Origin: Pomacea canaliculata
Taxonomy: Eukaryota > Mollusca > Gastropoda > Architaenioglossa > Ampullariidae
Direction: 5' to 3'
DNA length: 64,000 bases
Assembly: GCF_003073045.1 (NCBI RefSeq)
Contig: NC_037590.1
Coordinates: 2,258,016-2,322,015 of the forward strand
The notes under the pieces were generated by a model. That model saw nothing but the letters and a program-made list of their open reading frames with translations, searched no databases and was not told the DNA's origin. Shown here one piece after another: positions 1 to 10,872 of this stretch; the first letter of the stretch is position 1; each line of letters begins with the position of its first letter. The position numbers and the translations under genes were made by a program.

Positions 1-39
1 ACACAGAACAAGGATATATGAAGGAGATGAGAGTCTTAC

Positions 40-3000
40 TTCTCTTTCAGCATTCTGACAGCCAGGATAGGCTGTGCAAAGGTAATGTCCAGCAGGATTT
101 TTTCTGATGCTGGCTTGGACTCGTCCCAGATAATCACTAGCATTAGAATTGAAAAGAATAAAGTACAATTAAAACCCTCAAAATTATTGAACTAAGTTAA
201 GATTTTAAAATAAATGGATGTATAAAAGCTTAAAAGCAAGAACAAATTACATTGCCAAAGCAGAATAACTTTTACCTAACTGATGCAGAGATAATCAGAT
301 CAGGCAATAGATAGAAGTGAAAAAAAATCATCAACAATTTAAATCAACAAACACACAACTTAAGGACTTGGGCTCAAAAGTTCTAGGCACTAAGTTATCC
401 ATCTGCTCCTGGAATTTGGAGGTACACTTGAACACAAGTGCTGGTGGTCAATTTTGTGATGTACCTCACTAGGATGATACTTAATAAAATCCTGATTTTG
501 ATAATCTTACAGCTGTTCAGTGACATAAGATTACTCAGAGCAATAACTATGAGATATAGCACACCTCTCCAACTTGACTCGGCTGTAGAAGGCGTACCTG
601 ACTTCTTAGAGGGATGGGGAAGAAAAGGTGATGAAAAAGAGAAAATGGGAACTGCACTCATAAAAAGATTAGCTCTGGGATAAGCGGAGGATTCAGCACT
701 TCACTCCCCAGTGACTGTAAAGTCATGGGAGTACCTTTAACTTTTTTTATACAATACAATGAGCATGGAATTAAAGCAAAGAAACTAAACTCACCAGCCT
801 TTTCATCAAACTTAGATGACATGCCTCCACCAACAACAGCCAACAAGTTGGACCTGAAAAGCATCTCTGTGCTTGCAACACTTCCCACTACATCACGTCC
901 TAGACAACGATTTAAGAAACATCAATGAGCTCAAATAAATTATCAGTAAATTACTATTTAATGATTATACAGTAAATATAAAACTACATTATATTTCTAA
1001 TACTATGTATAACTGATAAATACTCATATCTACACTATACCAGACAGTAAAGAGGAAAGTAAATGAGCGAATGTGTTCGTATATAGTATCACTATGCTTT
1101 TACTCTCTATAAGTGGAGACATGGGTGTGTGAGAGACAGACTGAAAGATTAATGAGAAAAAGGCAAGAGAAAAGAAATTCCAATGGGCATCACCTTATAT
1201 CTTCCAACAATCTTGATTAGTATGGTGAATTTGACATTAGCTTATAACCTCCACCACACTTAAAGGATTAGAATGGTGATTTTTTTTTTCCCAAGGACTG
1301 GGTAAAGGATCTTATCTGTAATTTAAAGACCGTACTGAATATTTTTGGGAATTTATCACAGAAATGGACAGATCATTGCAAAATAATCATCCCTGAAAAC
1401 TGCAGCATCTTACATGCTGCTGCTTATGAAATATTTTCAATAAAATCTTCTCATGAGGACCTTCCCTGTTGCGACCTTACCCCTCCTTTAGGATACAACC
1501 TTAACAATTTTCATGGATGTATTTTGCTTTATAAATATCATCTCTATTACAACTACCTCCCTAAATTTCTTACAAGCTGTTTTTCTTTTCTGTGATTTTG
1601 AGTTCGTGACATAAATCAGTACTATGAGTGAAGTCTTGACAGTGCCACCTGCTTCTGCATCCAGTCTGGTCTTTAAAGACAGAGATCATGGAAACTACAA
1701 TACGAGTATATTAATAAACTATGTCACCATCTGACAGAGACTTTCAAAACACAGGCAGCACAATGCTAATTTGTGTGGTCTTTGGTTATGCATATATATT
1801 GTTTACAGAACTCACCCAAGTAAAGTTTTATAGCCAAGGGCTCTACATTGAATATCTTTACACCATTGTCTGAGGAACACGTGAAGCAACCTGCAATAAG
1901 CAGAAAGAAATTTAAAAATGTTACATTTATATTATTGTCTTATATGTATACATTTTGTTTCAATAACTGAAAACATTTATGCTGCTGAACAGAAACACTG
2001 TCAGTTAATTTATAAAGAAGCACGCAGCTGTAACCACTCCAATTCAATTCACTGTTGCCAGAAAGACAATTGCAGCTCATAAAACAAAAGCATCAATCAG
2101 TCTGTTATTTTTAGTTATTATTATCATCTAAAATGTAGCTCTTTCATAAAGAATACACTACTTATTTAATTCATATGGCAGAAGAGGCAGAAGAAGCAGC
2201 TGAGCAAAATAACAAAGAGACTATACAAAATTACAAGAATTCTGTCAGGAAGGAAAAACACCAATGCCTGCAGGCCAATAAAGAATGAGAATGGCAGCGT
2301 CATTACTGGGGATGCAGAACAAAGATTTCGCTTGGTGGAACATTTTGATGAAATGCTTAACCTGACACCACCACCAACCACTTTGGACATTGCCCCCCCC
2401 CCCTGCTGAACAGCTCCAAGTAAACACCAAGCCACCAACCAAGGCAGAAATCATCAAAGCCATAGTCCTTGAATTCCAGCAAGGCAGCAGGTCCAGATGG
2501 CATTCCTGCAGAGGCACTCAAGAGAGACCCAACAGCCACAGAGTCATTTTTTTTATTACTGTTTATTATTCCTGTTTCATTTCATTATTAAACGTATTTT
2601 ATATGTGTTTTTTGATAATTACTTTGTTAGGATAGGTGTTAGGATTTACATACAGTATGTACGTATGTTCCGACTTACAGCGAAAATCAGTTTACAATGC
2701 AACATAGGAACGAACAACATCGTAAGTCGAGGACCGCCAGTACAGACATTCCAGACCTAAGAGTGCTCTTAATCTCATTGAGGCAGTGCAAAATCAATGA
2801 CTTTGTACAGAGCAGTCACCACTCTTATAGTACACCAATGGTTCTTCTTACATCTTCACAACACTGAAGTGGCACAAACTTGTGTTGGTTGGCCATATGA
2901 TCCAGTATGACATAGTCTAAAATTTTCCTTCAAGATACCTAGGAGGCGGGAGGCAAGCAACGTTGAGCTAAGAGGGGACAAAGAAAGAAATGGCAGGACC

Positions 3001-3623
3001 GCCACTCAAACCAATTTACGTATCCATCCAGCTATTGCCCCTGAAAAAATGCATCTCAGGATACTTTCTGACCAGTAAGTAATGTAATGTGTAAAACTTA
3101 AAAAAATCCTGGGCATAATTAATTACATGTTGCATGTAAATAGCAGCTCCACTTCAATATGATTTTTTATATTTTAAATATTTTGTTGCCACTTTATCTG
3201 TTCCTTACTTCCAACCTCTCCCAAATCACAAAATTAAACAAAGACGTATGGATCAAGATGAAAAAAATCAAGTCCCACAATAATATTGGTTTGATGGTGG
3301 TGGGAGACAGGACTGCACCAAAGACAGTAAACAGAAACTTATTCCAGATGTCAGGGCAGCAGTAAAAATTATATCCAAACACCCAAACTTTAATAAAGCT
3401 ACAATGTTTATTAATATAAAGCTAACCTGATATTAAAACCTTTCAGCACTTAAGTTTGCTGATGCATAGCTGCCAATCACAAAAATAGACCTGCACATTT
3501 CCATTACAAAACTTGCCAAACTACCCTATAGATGTTTCATAAAAATCAAGTAAGAAGATAAAATTCAGAATAACTTACTGTAATCTGGTTCATACGCAAG
3601 CTTGAGATGACGCGATTAAACAT
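40..3623 (-). CDS. WDR45: WDR45 / WIPI4 beta-propeller autophagy protein, 5' part only
   Basis: WIPI4 is a PROPPIN-family seven-bladed beta-propeller that binds PI3P and works with ATG2 in autophagosome formation. Four coding exons are visible on the minus strand: 3579-3623, 1816-1890, 795-899 and 40-136, each with GT..AG boundaries and compatible phases. They encode YSCFTCSSDNGVKIFNVEPL, then VASTEMLFRSNLLAVVGGG, then VIIWDESKPASEKILLDITF. From memory these align with human WDR45 SCFCCAMETGVRIYNVEPL, VEMLHRSNLLALVGGG and VLIWDDAR, and fit WDR45 better than WDR45B. The gene continues beyond the left edge, so the FRRG lipid-binding loop is not seen. Exon 1 opens at ATG 3623 as MFNRVISSL, but the conserved YEPDYSCF that follows is in another frame; one base seems missing near 3603. 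Intron 1 holds a LINE fragment. Confidence 0.85.
1060..1460. repeat. Intronic segment duplicated at 14510-14860
   Basis: This stretch of the WDR45 intron between exons 3 and 2 is clearly similar to 14510-14860, just upstream of the second RBM22 copy. Shared words include ACTCTCTATAAGTG, ACATGGGTGTGTGAGAGACA and TGCAAAATAATCATCCCTG, in the same order. It marks the left end of the segment that was tandemly duplicated with RBM22. Confidence 0.8.
2166..2545 (+). mobile_element. RTE-like LINE fragment
   Basis: A degenerate piece of a LINE ORF lies in WDR45 intron 1 on the plus strand. It reads approximately MAEEAEEAAEQNNKETIQNY, then NGSVITGDAEQRFRLVEHFD, then PPTKAEIIKAI and GPDGIPAEALK. This matches, at roughly half of positions, the segment before the reverse transcriptase of the younger LINE at 6570-8258 (NGKTITNDAEQRDRWMEHFE; PPTKTEIIKAIKSM; GPDGIPPEALK). 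Several frame changes are needed to read it, so it is an old inactive fragment. It stops at a run of eight T at about 2546. Confidence 0.75.
2640..2750 (-). mobile_element. Tigger/pogo-like MITE remnant
   Basis: The right end, read on the minus strand, begins TGGCGGTCCTCGACTTACGA, followed by TTGTTCGTTCC. This resembles the terminal repeats of Tc1/mariner-Tigger elements (family knowledge). No coding sequence and no clear second end were seen. Confidence 0.4.
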
Positions 3624-4576
3624 GGCTGGTATTTCTCTCACAATTATGTGTTCATTAAATGCATTCCTTGGAGCTGCAGTTAAGAATAATTCTGAACAAT
3701 GCAAGCACACACACACACACACACAGACACACCATTATTCAACAATGGTAACGTTCATAGGGTGAGCTAAAATAATTAATAGAAAAATGAGATAAAGAAA
3801 AGTATAAATTAAACTGTGGGTATGGTCAATACGCAAAATATACAAGTCCTATATCCTGTGTGATAATTTGCAGATGCTCAGAACTGTCTTCCTTTAGTTT
3901 GTGCGTCTAAGTGAGTAATACAATTATAAATTCAATACTTATGCGTGAACATAGGCTCTATTCTAACACTGACCAACATGCATCGAGGGAGATGCAAAGC
4001 CTCTAACCCTTTGTGCAATACTTGGTCATCCAACGTTTGTTCCAAGGACAGTTTAAAACAAAAACTAACAAAACAGCAGATTAACACTCACAGACTAAAA
4101 AAAATAATGAATTATGATGTAGTTAAGTATGTTGATATACCGTCTCATTCGATTCCATGATCAGTAGACCATGTGTGGAACATGTACACTCAGAAATAAG
4201 GTAATAACAAGACTGTTTATAAGTTGCATTAAAAACTGAGAACAAGAGGTACAACGTTGTTTTGCAAAATATATCGTCAACTGATCTACTGCAATATTTT
4301 TAGCATAAGACTAAACAAGAATTATTGTTTTAAATTTTGTTCATTTGTACCTTTGCTTTTGCTGCTATGAAGATTGTTTTAACCTTTTCATTTTTTGATT
4401 ACCCGAATATGGTCGTCTTGCACTTCCGATCGTATACACAACGAACTAATATCCGGTGTAGTCACAATCTTTGTTACGGCTCGCCGAGACTAACAGCAGA
4501 TCACTTCACGAGAGGCTGAGCGTTGGTCTTGGCAGACAGACAGCAATCACCTACACACGCCCGTGGATACACGAAG
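3624..4576. promoter_or_regulatory. Divergent WDR45-RBM22 intergenic region
   Basis: The first visible WDR45 coding exon (minus) and RBM22 copy 1 (plus) lie head to head about 950 bp apart, so this stretch should hold the promoters of both. The RBM22 start sits in CGAAGATGGCG, a close match to the YY1 consensus AAGATGGCG that often overlaps start codons of housekeeping genes; copy 2 has the same motif. Relative to copy 2, copy 1 has about 124 extra bases at 4440-4566 and lacks a roughly 20-bp piece that gives copy 2 an inverted CCAAT box. No TATA box is evident. Confidence 0.45.
3707..3733. repeat. (CA)n microsatellite
   Basis: An uninterrupted CA dinucleotide run upstream of WDR45 exon 1. 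No function is apparent. Confidence 0.9.
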
Positions 4577-5227
4577 ATGGCGATGTCCAAAAGTGCGAAT
4601 ACTTATAACAGACAAAATTGGGAAGACTCTGTAAGTGTACATTTGCTAGCATTTATTATGAAAGATATCTGTATGTTAAACTATTTGAAAAATAAGCTAT
4701 TTCGACAGTTATACATGCACTACATCTGTATTGAAATAATTCCGGATGTACTAGAAACATTCTACACTACTACCGCTATAAAATGCAAACAATAATGAAA
4801 ATTACAATATTGGTACAACAAATTTAGAAAAGTTGTCACTATAACTAACAAGTTTGATTGAAAGTTAGGTGGATTTTGTCGTTTGCCTAATTAACTGTAT
4901 CGTCTAACAGTATCACAAAGGGAGCTAAAAAAAATACCTTAGAATGGCATCGTGGCACTGAACAAACTTTCTCCTCGTACTACAACATGTGGGCTCTTCT
5001 CTTCAGTAAGAGCTTTGTATTGTCCATACATTTTTTTTTATACCCAAGCTGGTAAAACGTACCTTTGGACAGGATAGGAAAGATCCTATGGCTTACACAA
5101 TACAGATTTGGAAAGTCATTACAGTCATTTTGATAGCCATACCCAGCATTACTGCTGCAGTGTATGCTGAATGTATCTTCTTTCTGGTTTCCTTTTGTCA
5201 AATTTGACCTGATTCTCTGACAATTTC

Positions 5228-5650
5228 AGGTATACAGTAATCCCTCACCTTTCACGGCTTCACTATTTCGTGGGTTTTTATAAGAAATAAATGGGAAAAA
5301 TGATTCGGGATCTACACTTAATCGGAGATTTTCTACAAAATTCGATCAGTGGAAAATACATATATATTATGAATTTTGAGATGAAAAAAGCCCAAAGTGT
5401 ATAAAAATATTTCTAATATTAACGCTAACAATAAAAATATAATTAATATAAATTACAGTAAATAATATATGTATTTACTCTGAAATGAGAACCAGCATTG
5501 CTTGCCTGAGATGCTACACGCCTACTCACAATTGTAAACAACAGTGTGGGAATGGTTATTAAGGAAATGAGAAAGGTTAATATAGCGTGAAAGTATGGGG
5601 GAGGGTTTATAATATTTGGTACTAAGCGTATTTGAACTGATTCTTTGGCA
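5228..5650 (+). mobile_element. Tigger-like DNA transposon remnant
   Basis: The sequence ACAGTAATCCCTCACCTTTC followed by ACGGCTTCACTATTTCGTGG resembles the terminal repeat of Tc1/mariner-Tigger elements (CAGTAATCCCTC..CGCGG). No transposase frame and no clear right-hand terminal repeat were found, so the right boundary is approximate. Confidence 0.5.
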
Positions 5651-5802
5651 CTTTCAGGTATAGTGAGGGTATTTTGCTCTATGATTTGGACAGTAGGAGT
5701 TTTGAAGTTTTGTAAACTAAGGAGTTTTGTTTCTATGGTGGATTTAAAGACCAGCCTGAATAATTTGTAATTACCTATTCATTAATTGTCTGCTAAGATG
5801 AG

Positions 5803-6070
5803 CACCAGTGATCAATGAGCACGAGTAACAGTGTTGTACTACGTTATGCTAGAATGAAAGACAATTCAGATTATTTGGACACTTAAAATGTGCATTTCTT
5901 GTGGTTCTGAAAAACTCCACTTTAGCACGAGAAATGCAAACTTTCAACGTCCAAATAATCCAAACTGCCGCTTATTCTCTCACCGTTTGGTATTGATTGC
6001 TGGCAACCGTGTGAATGGTGCACTAGCATGATGTAGAACACTGTTACCAGTGCTCATTAATCACAGGTGC
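5803..6070. mobile_element. Foldback (palindromic) MITE
   Basis: The left arm from about 5803 and the right arm ending about 6070 are inverted copies of each other for most of their length. ATGAGCACGAGTAACAGTGT at about 5816 pairs with ACACTGTTACCAGTGCTCAT at about 6044-6063. Internally ATTATTTGGAC and TGCATTTCTTG pair with GTCCAAATAAT and CGAGAAATGCA. Only a short loop remains near 5910-5935. No coding sequence. Confidence 0.8.
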
Positions 6071-6569
6071 AAATCTTGTACTTTGCTAGTGAATAATTAA
6101 CAGATGGGTTTTGGAGGCTGAAATTTACAGGTTTGGTTTATATCACGATATAAAGCGATATCTGCAAAAAATGCAAACCATACAGACAGATACTAAATCA
6201 AGACATAACGTAACATTCATGCAATATCTGTTTTTGAAGGAGTTTCCCATTTTGTGCCAGACATGTCTTGGGGACAACCCTTACATCCGAATGGTAAGTG
6301 CAACATTATTGCAGCTAGTGTTGTAGATTTGGCATTTCAAAGTGGCATTTTATTTTATTAGTAATAATAAATACTTCACCACAGCATTAGTGTTTTGAGT
6401 ATTAGTACATGTCATCTAGACTGTAATTACTATGGTGACTTTATTCAGTAATTAATAAATAATTCTTTTTCTGAACTTTAAAGAATTCTAATTCTGAACT
6501 TTATGAATATGAACACATAAAGCAAAGGACAATGAGATATTTTTATACAATTTTATTTTTCATTGGTAT

Positions 6570-8258
6570 CATCATCATCATCATTCCTTGCTACTCCTCG
6601 AGGAGCATAGGGCCGCAACAACACCTCGCCAGCGAACCCGGTTTTGGGCAGCCCCCCTCAGTTGGGCCCATGTGGTTCCGGCAGCCTTTGCCTCGCTCTC
6701 TACTGATCTTCTCCAAGTCTGTTTTGGCCTCCCAACTTTCCTCTTCCCCTGCGGGTTCCAGTCAAGTGCCTGCCTGGCAATGGTGTCAGCTGGTTTGCGC
6801 AGGGTGTGTCCTATCCAGCCCCACTTGCGCTTTTTGATGTCTTGACTAGTGGCATTCTGGTTAGTTCTTTCCCACAGGCTGCTGTTGGAGATCCTCTCAG
6901 GCCATCTTATTCTCAAAATATGGCGAAGGCATTGGTTGGTAAAGGTCTGGAGCTTGTTGTTGATGGTGTTTGTCACTCTCCAAGTTTCAGAGCCATACAG
7001 TAGGACTGCCTTCACATTGGTGTTAAATATGCGGGTCTTGCTGCGAAGGGATAATGCTCGGGAGTTCCAGATGGGGCGCAGACTGTTGAAAGCATGCCTG
7101 GCCTTGTTTATGCGGCTTCTGATGTCGTCGTCCGCTCCACCATCCTTGCTGACGATGCTCCCCAGATATGTGAAGCGGTCTGTTTCTAGGATGTTCTCTC
7201 CTTGAAGTTGAATTGGGAGTTCCTGCTTGTTGTTGAATTTCATCACTTCGGTCTTCTTTTTGTTGATCTTTAAGCCGGTCTTTTCTGCTTCCTCTGCTAG
7301 CTTGCTCAGTTTGGTTTGTGCATGCTGCTGCCGATGAGATAGGAGACTAATGTCATCTGCAAAGTCCAGGTCTTCTAGCTGTTTAGTGAAGGTCCACTGG
7401 ATACCGGTGTTGTTGTCTTGGGTCGTCTTACGCATAACCCAGTCTATGACCATCAGGAAGATTGTCGGTGATAGTATGCAACCCTGTCTCACACCAGTCT
7501 TCACCACAAAAGGTCCAGTGAGCTTGCCATTATGGATAACTTGGCAGGATGAGTCTTCGTACAATCCCTGGACGATGTTTATGAATTTAGGTGGAATACC
7601 ATAGTGGTTCATCAGTCTCCAGATGACGTCCCTGTCTACACTGTCGAAGGCCTTCTCAAAGTCCACAAAGGTTATATAAAGGGAGGATTGCCATTCGATG
7701 GACTGTTCTATGATGATACGAAGGGTTGCAATGTGGTCAGTGCATGATTTGTCCTGGCGAAACCCTGCTTGTTCTGGTCTCATTCTCATGTCTAGTGCCT
7801 TCTTCAGTCTCTCTAGTATTATCCTTGTCAGGACTTTGCTGGGGATGGACAGCAGCATGATTCCCCGCCAGTTGTTGCACTGGGACAGGTCTCCTTTCTT
7901 TGGTAGTTTGACCAGGTGGCCTAATTTCCAGTCTGCTGGGACTAGCTCTTGTTCCCAGATCTTGTGTAGGAGGGGCTGTAAAATTGTTGCTGTTGTTTCT
8001 GGGTCTGCCTTTAATGCTTCGGGAGGTATGCCGTCCGGGCCTGCTGTTTTGCCATTTTTCATGCTTTTGATAGCTTTGATGATTTCTGTCTTAGTGGGAG
8101 GGCTTGTGTTGACGTGAAGTTGTGCAGTTGCTGGTGGTATGTCAGGTAAAGATGGTGGGTGAGGTCTATTCAGCATCTCTTCGAAGTGCTCCATCCAGCG
8201 GTCTCTTTGCTCTGCATCATTTGTTATGGTCTTGCCGTTTTTGTCTTTCACCGGCTTG
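6570..8258 (-). mobile_element. 5'-truncated RTE-like LINE insertion, young
   Basis: This is a non-LTR retrotransposon inserted on the minus strand in intron 2 of RBM22 copy 1. Copy 2 has the empty site. A 14-bp target-site duplication, TTTTTCATTGGTAT, flanks it at 6556-6569 and 8259-8272. The 3' end, on the left, finishes in a (GAT)n/(ATC)n simple repeat typical of LINEs without poly-A. An open frame of 561 codons spans 6581-8266; its first few codons use the flanking target sequence. It contains a reverse transcriptase with FVDFEKAFDSVDR, GVRQGCILSP and the catalytic FADD in LDFADDISLLSH, followed by a C-terminal region with GHTLRKP and GKRKVGRP. The apurinic endonuclease is absent, so it is 5'-truncated and cannot move by itself. 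The unbroken frame indicates recent arrival. Database hits may be called craniofacial development protein 2-like; the RTE assignment is from memory. Confidence 0.93.
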
Positions 8259-8807
8259 TTTTTCATTGGTATAATTCAACAATAATATTTGCACTGGTGA
8301 CTTTATAAATTTAGTAAGTTTGATAAGTTTTTTTAATAGGCCCAAAATTTAGGAATTCATCTTAGAATATGAAATTCTTCATTTGTTTTAAATATGTGTA
8401 CCTTGAAAATAAGAAAAAAGAAAAAAAAACCTGTTAAAAATCTAATTTTTTGTTGAAGCAAAAGTAATTGGTTTTCTGAGTTTATATAAAGTGTAGAAAG
8501 CATATAAGTCTTGTGGAATAATTATTTTAACATCTGATCTGTATTCTAATTTCAATACTGGTAGGCTTGCTGATTCTCTAATGTTGTTAACAGACAAAGG
8601 AAAAATATGGCAAGGAGTGCAAGACATGCGGCCGACCCTTCACAGTGTTCCGTTGGTGTCCTGGGGCCCGAATGCGATTCAAGAAAACTGAGGTGTGTCA
8701 GACTTGCAGCAAAGTGAAAAACGTCTGCCAGACCTGCCTCTTAGATCTAGAATATGGTAAGTTTGGATCTGGTTCTCTGAAAATTGCTACTGTATCCCAT
8801 CACTTAA

Positions 8808-8860
8808 TCATCTTCTTCTTGTTCCTAATCACCCCAGTGGACCATAGGCCGCACTTAATC
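8808..8860 (-). mobile_element. Very short LINE 3' tail
   Basis: ATCATCTTCTTCTTGTTCCT followed by GACCATAGGCCGC resembles the 3' end of the LINE at 6570 (ATCATCATCATTCCTTGCTA, then GAGCATAGGGCCGC). The same piece lies in copy 2 at about 17505-17550, so it predates the duplication. It looks like an extremely 5'-truncated insertion. Confidence 0.4.
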
Positions 8861-9058
8861 ATAGGCTAGGTGTTTGTGGTCATGATCATTCCAATATCAG
8901 GAGCCTGTGAACAGTTTCCATTTTATTCTAGTCATAGCAGATATAAAATATTAAAAATTATAATTATGAAAACTATGTTTTAAGAAGTGGAAGAAGAAGA
9001 ATTCATTTATTTAGCAGGTAACATTTCACAAGGACCATGTCTTAATAATGGCTGCCTT

Positions 9059-9161
9059 TTTCTTGCCTGAGGGTTGCCAGAATCACAACACTAAATATGA
9101 CATTACGTTGTGTTAGGTTCAAATTCGCTGGTCAGATGGGGCCGTAGGCTGGGCACCCATG
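9059..9161. mobile_element. Eroded hAT-type MITE, partner of 17765-17934
   Basis: This is the copy 1 counterpart of the fuller element in copy 2. It keeps TTGCCAGAATCA, AAATATGACA and a degenerate right end (GTAGGCTGGGCACCCATG), followed by the same TACTAGAC target sequence. It has lost the left terminus and internal segments. Confidence 0.6.
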
Positions 9162-10756
9162 TACTAGACAAATGCATTTCTCTCTCTGACTCTCTGTCAC
9201 ATGCATATTTTTTTTAAAAAAAGCAAAAAACAAAAAAATTCTTAGAATATCATACAGCATTCTGTAAATTTATTTTAAGCTATTAAGAGATAAGGGAACA
9301 AAAATTTTAAGGGACATACATGCAAAACATTTTGAAGGTTTTATATTTAAGAGTTTTTTTTAATTGAATTTTTATGTTGGTGTAGGAGCTTTAAAATATT
9401 GCTTTGGCTGAAGCCTGTGACCTGTAATTTACATAATTTTATATTGTTCATTGACTTGAAATCCTATTTTTGCACAGGTTTACCTGTCCAAGTGCGTGAC
9501 TCAGCCTTGAAGCTACAAGAAAGCATGCCGAAGTCTGATGTTAATAAAGAATACTACACTCAAAACATGGAGAGAGAGGTATAGTAAATGTGTCTACTTA
9601 TATTGCAACAAATTTTATTCTTGAATAAAAATATAAAGATATTGTGTGAAGTTTATTGGAGTTCTCCTTTTGTGATTTCTGTCTGCCAATTTTTAAAAAT
9701 ACTTTTGTCATGCTTCTTAGATTAAAATGAGTGCTCTTTTAATTAAAGCCTGTGACATGTCTGTTGCAGATTGCCAATACTGATGGAATTTCGCCTGTAG
9801 GAGCTCTGACAGGCAAAGCACAAACACCTAGTGACATGCTGCTTGAAACTGGCCAGAACAACTCCCTATTACAAACGAAATCGGCCTCACATTTGTTCTT
9901 TTTGGGTAAAAGGTGAATGCAAAAGAGGCGAGGAGTGTCCGTATAGGTAAATTTTGTCTTTGTCAAGCAGTTCCTATATCCTGTTGGCTATGTTTGTCTC
10001 TTTTGGTAGATGAACATTTTTTCCCAATGTTTGACAGGGTTTTAGTCAGTATTCTGTTGAATTTGATTTCCCTGATGAGTCATGGATGGAAGAACCATCA
10101 TCAAGTATTTTTATTATTATTTTATAATTTAACAAAAAAAATCAGAGTGGCCATCATAACTGTTTTTGTTAATCCTGTCAGAAAGTTATATGCTCAGAAA
10201 CATTTTCCACTCCATATATGAATGTTAATTTTTTTTTTCTAAGACTTGATCTTTTCTTATATTGGTCTTATCACACGGATGCTATGATTTGCCAGTCTCA
10301 CATTGTGATTTATTTTTGTTTTATTGGCATATTTTGACAATTCATATTTGTTACCTGTCTTGGTTCAGACACGAAAAACCAACTGATCCTGACGATCCAT
10401 TGGCCGATCAGAACATTAAAGACAGGTTCCATGGCATCAATGATCCAGTAGCAGAGAAGCTTCTAGGTCGCTACAATTCCATGCCAAAGCTGGAGCCACC
10501 AGAAGATAAAACAGTTACCACTCTATATGTTGGCAACCTTGGCGACAAAGTTGGGGAAAAAGAAATCAGGTGGAGAGTTTGTCCTAAGTTGCCTATTAAC
10601 TCTTGCTGAACTGTTAGTAGAGAGTGGTGATGGGACTTGTTACTAGCTTGATGGTTTCATTAAAGAATTTCTTGAGAAATTAAAAATGTGAAACATTAAG
10701 GAAAATGATTGGCTAAATTGTATCATAGTTTACTAAGCTCCAATGAAATAACAGCA

Positions 10757-10872
10757 TTAACCCTTTGAGTCTGGGCCCATATTTGTCTGCCACTTCCGCA
10801 ACTATTGAGTCAGATTCATGCCCACAGGGGTATCAGAATCAAAACTCAAGGCCCAGGCTCAAAGTATCAAGT
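10757..10872. mobile_element. Small MITE in RBM22 intron 6, copy 1
   Basis: The ends are inverted repeats: AACCCTTTGAGTCTGGGCC at the left and GGCCCAGGCTCAAAGTATC at the right. The element is about 115 bp and has no coding capacity. The same element sits in copy 2 at about 19527-19641, so it was there before the duplication. Confidence 0.65.

Larger units (their letters stand above)
5175..6130. other. Intron block present only in RBM22 copy 1
   Basis: Copy 2 passes directly from TGTACGCTGAATG (about 15693) to the sequence matching GGTTTATATCACGATATAAA. Copy 1 has about 950 bp between the same points. The block contains a Tigger-like terminal sequence near 5230 and a foldback element at 5803-6070. 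Either it was inserted into copy 1 or copy 2 lost it. Confidence 0.8.

Noticed and set aside
2840-3075. Second LINE C-terminal fragment
   Set aside because: A faint resemblance (LVLVGHMIQ) to the GHTLRKP region is too weak to support.
6588-8117. Several plus-strand open frames within the LINE
   Set aside because: They are shadows of the minus-strand reverse transcriptase.
6570-8258. Host gene of the craniofacial development protein 2 type
   Set aside because: Target duplication, simple-repeat tail and the empty site in RBM22 copy 2 show that it is a LINE insertion.
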